Positions 6,363 to 7,041 of a DNA stretch of 7,041 nucleotides are shown here, in pieces. Under the pieces are notes generated by a model that was given only the letters and a program-made list of their open reading frames with translations, ran no database searches and was not told where the DNA came from. The position numbers and the translations under genes were made by a program. The first letter of the stretch is position 1; each line of letters opens with the position of its first letter. Source of the stretch: Candidatus Accumulibacter sp. UBA704 (GTDB lineage Bacteria > Pseudomonadota > Gammaproteobacteria > Burkholderiales > Rhodocyclaceae); assembly GCA_002304785.1 (NCBI GenBank), contig DBMG01000195.1, positions 4,623-11,663 of the forward strand, read 5' to 3'.

Positions 6363-6812
6363 ATGATGGAAAACACCGAATATGCCGATATCAACCGCCT
6401 GATCGTCGAGCAAATGGCCGACGCCATGATCTATTCGGATAAGGAAGGAATTATCCGTGGATGGAACGCAGCGGCCGAAGCCCTATTTGGCTATCCCAAA
6501 GAGGGTGCCATTGGACAAAGCCTCGATCTGATCATTCCAGAACACCTGCGCGAGGCTCATTGGTCAGGTTTTAATCGTGCCATGGCATCCGGTAAGACCC
6601 GACTTGAAGGACATGCCGCGATCACTCGGTCTCTTACCCACTCCAAGGGCGCGATCTACGTCGAAATGAGCTTTGCCGTCGTTCACAACGGAAATGGGAA
6701 AGTGATCGGGTCCGTTGCTGTAGCTCGCGATGCAACACAACGCCGCCAGAATGAACGAGAGCTCCGAGAACGCCTCGGAGCACTGGAAAAACAGCAAAAT
6801 GGAAAAGCATAG
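6363..6812 (+). CDS. Standalone PAS-domain protein, possible heme-type sensor
   Basis: A 149-residue protein made of one PAS domain (about 10-125) and a charged C-terminal helix (about 124-145, DATQRRQNERELRERLGALE). PAS landmarks are the DKEGIIRGWNAAAEALFGYP segment (26-45), IGQSLDLIIPEHLREAH (50-66), and the final strands YVEMSFAVVHNGNGKVIGS (99-117) and AVARDATQRR. His66, in LREAHWSGFNRAMASGK, aligns with the heme-ligating His of E. coli DosP (LRPAHPEYI) and FixL. The distal DosP Met in EGM is His84 here (EGH), and the DosP/FixL distal Arg is not clearly kept. Many non-heme PAS domains share this His, so heme binding is only a possibility. No kinase, GGDEF, EAL or DNA-binding domain follows before TAG 6810-6812. 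It must act through a partner, or be a remnant of a larger sensor. It has no signal peptide and is likely cytoplasmic. Confidence 0.88.
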   Translation: MMENTEYADINRLIVEQMADAMIYSDKEGIIRGWNAAAEALFGYPKEGAIGQSLDLIIPEHLREAHWSGFNRAMASGKTRLEGHAAITRSLTHSKGAIYVEMSFAVVHNGNGKVIGSVAVARDATQRRQNERELRERLGALEKQQNGKA

Positions 6813-7041
6813 CTCGTTCCGATGGAGCTTCGCCTATCCAGCGCATTACCGCCCGATTGAGGCCAGATGCTCAATGACCGCAGTGGCCGATCAAGAGACC
6901 GACGCGGCGAGTAGGGTATCAAAGACGCGGTGACTCGAAAAAACAAAGGGACGTTCGAAGGGCTCCGTCTTCACGGCAGCGAACGGGGAATCAGACGCGT
7001 CTTCATGAGAGAACCTTCCTTCGATTGGATCGCGTGGGTGT
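6813..7041. other. Right-end region without an assignable gene
   Basis: The last 229 nt show no supported gene on either strand. Small inverted repeats occur: AGCTC/GAGCT directly after the PAS stop, ATTGAG (6856-6861) with CTCAAT (6870-6875) over an 8-nt spacer, and the palindrome AGACGCGTCT (6993-7002). None is followed by a T-run. A + strand frame is open from GTG 6930 to the window edge, and includes ATG 7005, but it lacks a good ribosome-binding site and shows no recognisable motif, so it is not called. Confidence 0.4.

Noticed and set aside
6856..6875. ATTGAG-N8-CTCAAT as an FNR/DNR-type box
   Set aside because: The FNR family site has a 4-nt spacer (TTGAT-N4-ATCAA); here the spacer is 8 nt and the half-sites differ.
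6730..6933. 67-codon + strand ORF overlapping the end of the PAS gene
   Set aside because: Mostly an out-of-frame reading of the PAS gene, with no ribosome-binding site and no motif.
1..7041. CRISPR array, tRNA or rRNA gene, insertion sequence or attachment site
   Set aside because: No regularly spaced repeats, tRNA-like cloverleaf, transposase frame with terminal repeats or rRNA segment was seen by reading the window.

Overview
The window carries the 3' part of a membrane-bound respiratory nitrate reductase operon, narG (C-terminal half)-narH-narJ-narI, followed by a PpiC/NifM-type parvulin gene. After these come about 1.5 kb of less familiar DNA: a cryptic small-ORF region, a MoaD/ThiS-like small protein that lacks the C-terminal Gly-Gly, a short intergenic stretch with two inverted repeats, and a standalone PAS-domain gene. 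Every supported gene is on the + strand. The Nar proteins resemble Escherichia coli NarGHJI closely, with identical spacing of cofactor ligands. Together with the high G+C third positions and the narI-PPIase order (also found in Pseudomonas), this suggests a denitrifying or nitrate-respiring proteobacterium. A betaproteobacterium such as a Rhodocyclales member is my guess, not something proven here.

Positions 1-5559 form one tightly packed transcription unit. narG to narH has a 10-nt gap, narH to narJ 2 nt, narJ and narI overlap as ATGA, and narI to the PPIase gene has a 10-nt gap. Each internal start has a Shine-Dalgarno site lying in or next to the end of the preceding gene. NarG (molybdenum catalytic subunit), NarH (four Fe-S clusters) and NarI (membrane diheme cytochrome b) make up the quinol:nitrate oxidoreductase. 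NarJ is the chaperone for NarG cofactor insertion, and the parvulin probably helps folding or maturation in the cytoplasm. The operon promoter and any narK lie upstream, outside the window.

Positions 5560-6216 are different. Third-position G+C falls, and no long gene is present. A 69-codon ORF with a good ribosome-binding site (5609-5818) is followed by about 170 nt in which no frame is convincing. A MoaD-like 75-residue protein (5989-6216) then starts behind a clear ribosome-binding site. Pseudomonas aeruginosa has moaA1 in the equivalent slot after the PPIase gene; no radical-SAM moaA is visible here.

Positions 6217-6362 are non-coding and hold an 11-bp-stem inverted repeat and, 2 nt later, a perfect 15-bp palindrome, just upstream of the PAS gene (6363-6812). 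That PAS protein keeps a histidine at the position of the FixL/DosP heme ligand and ends in a short charged helix with no effector domain. No gene could be assigned in 6813-7041.
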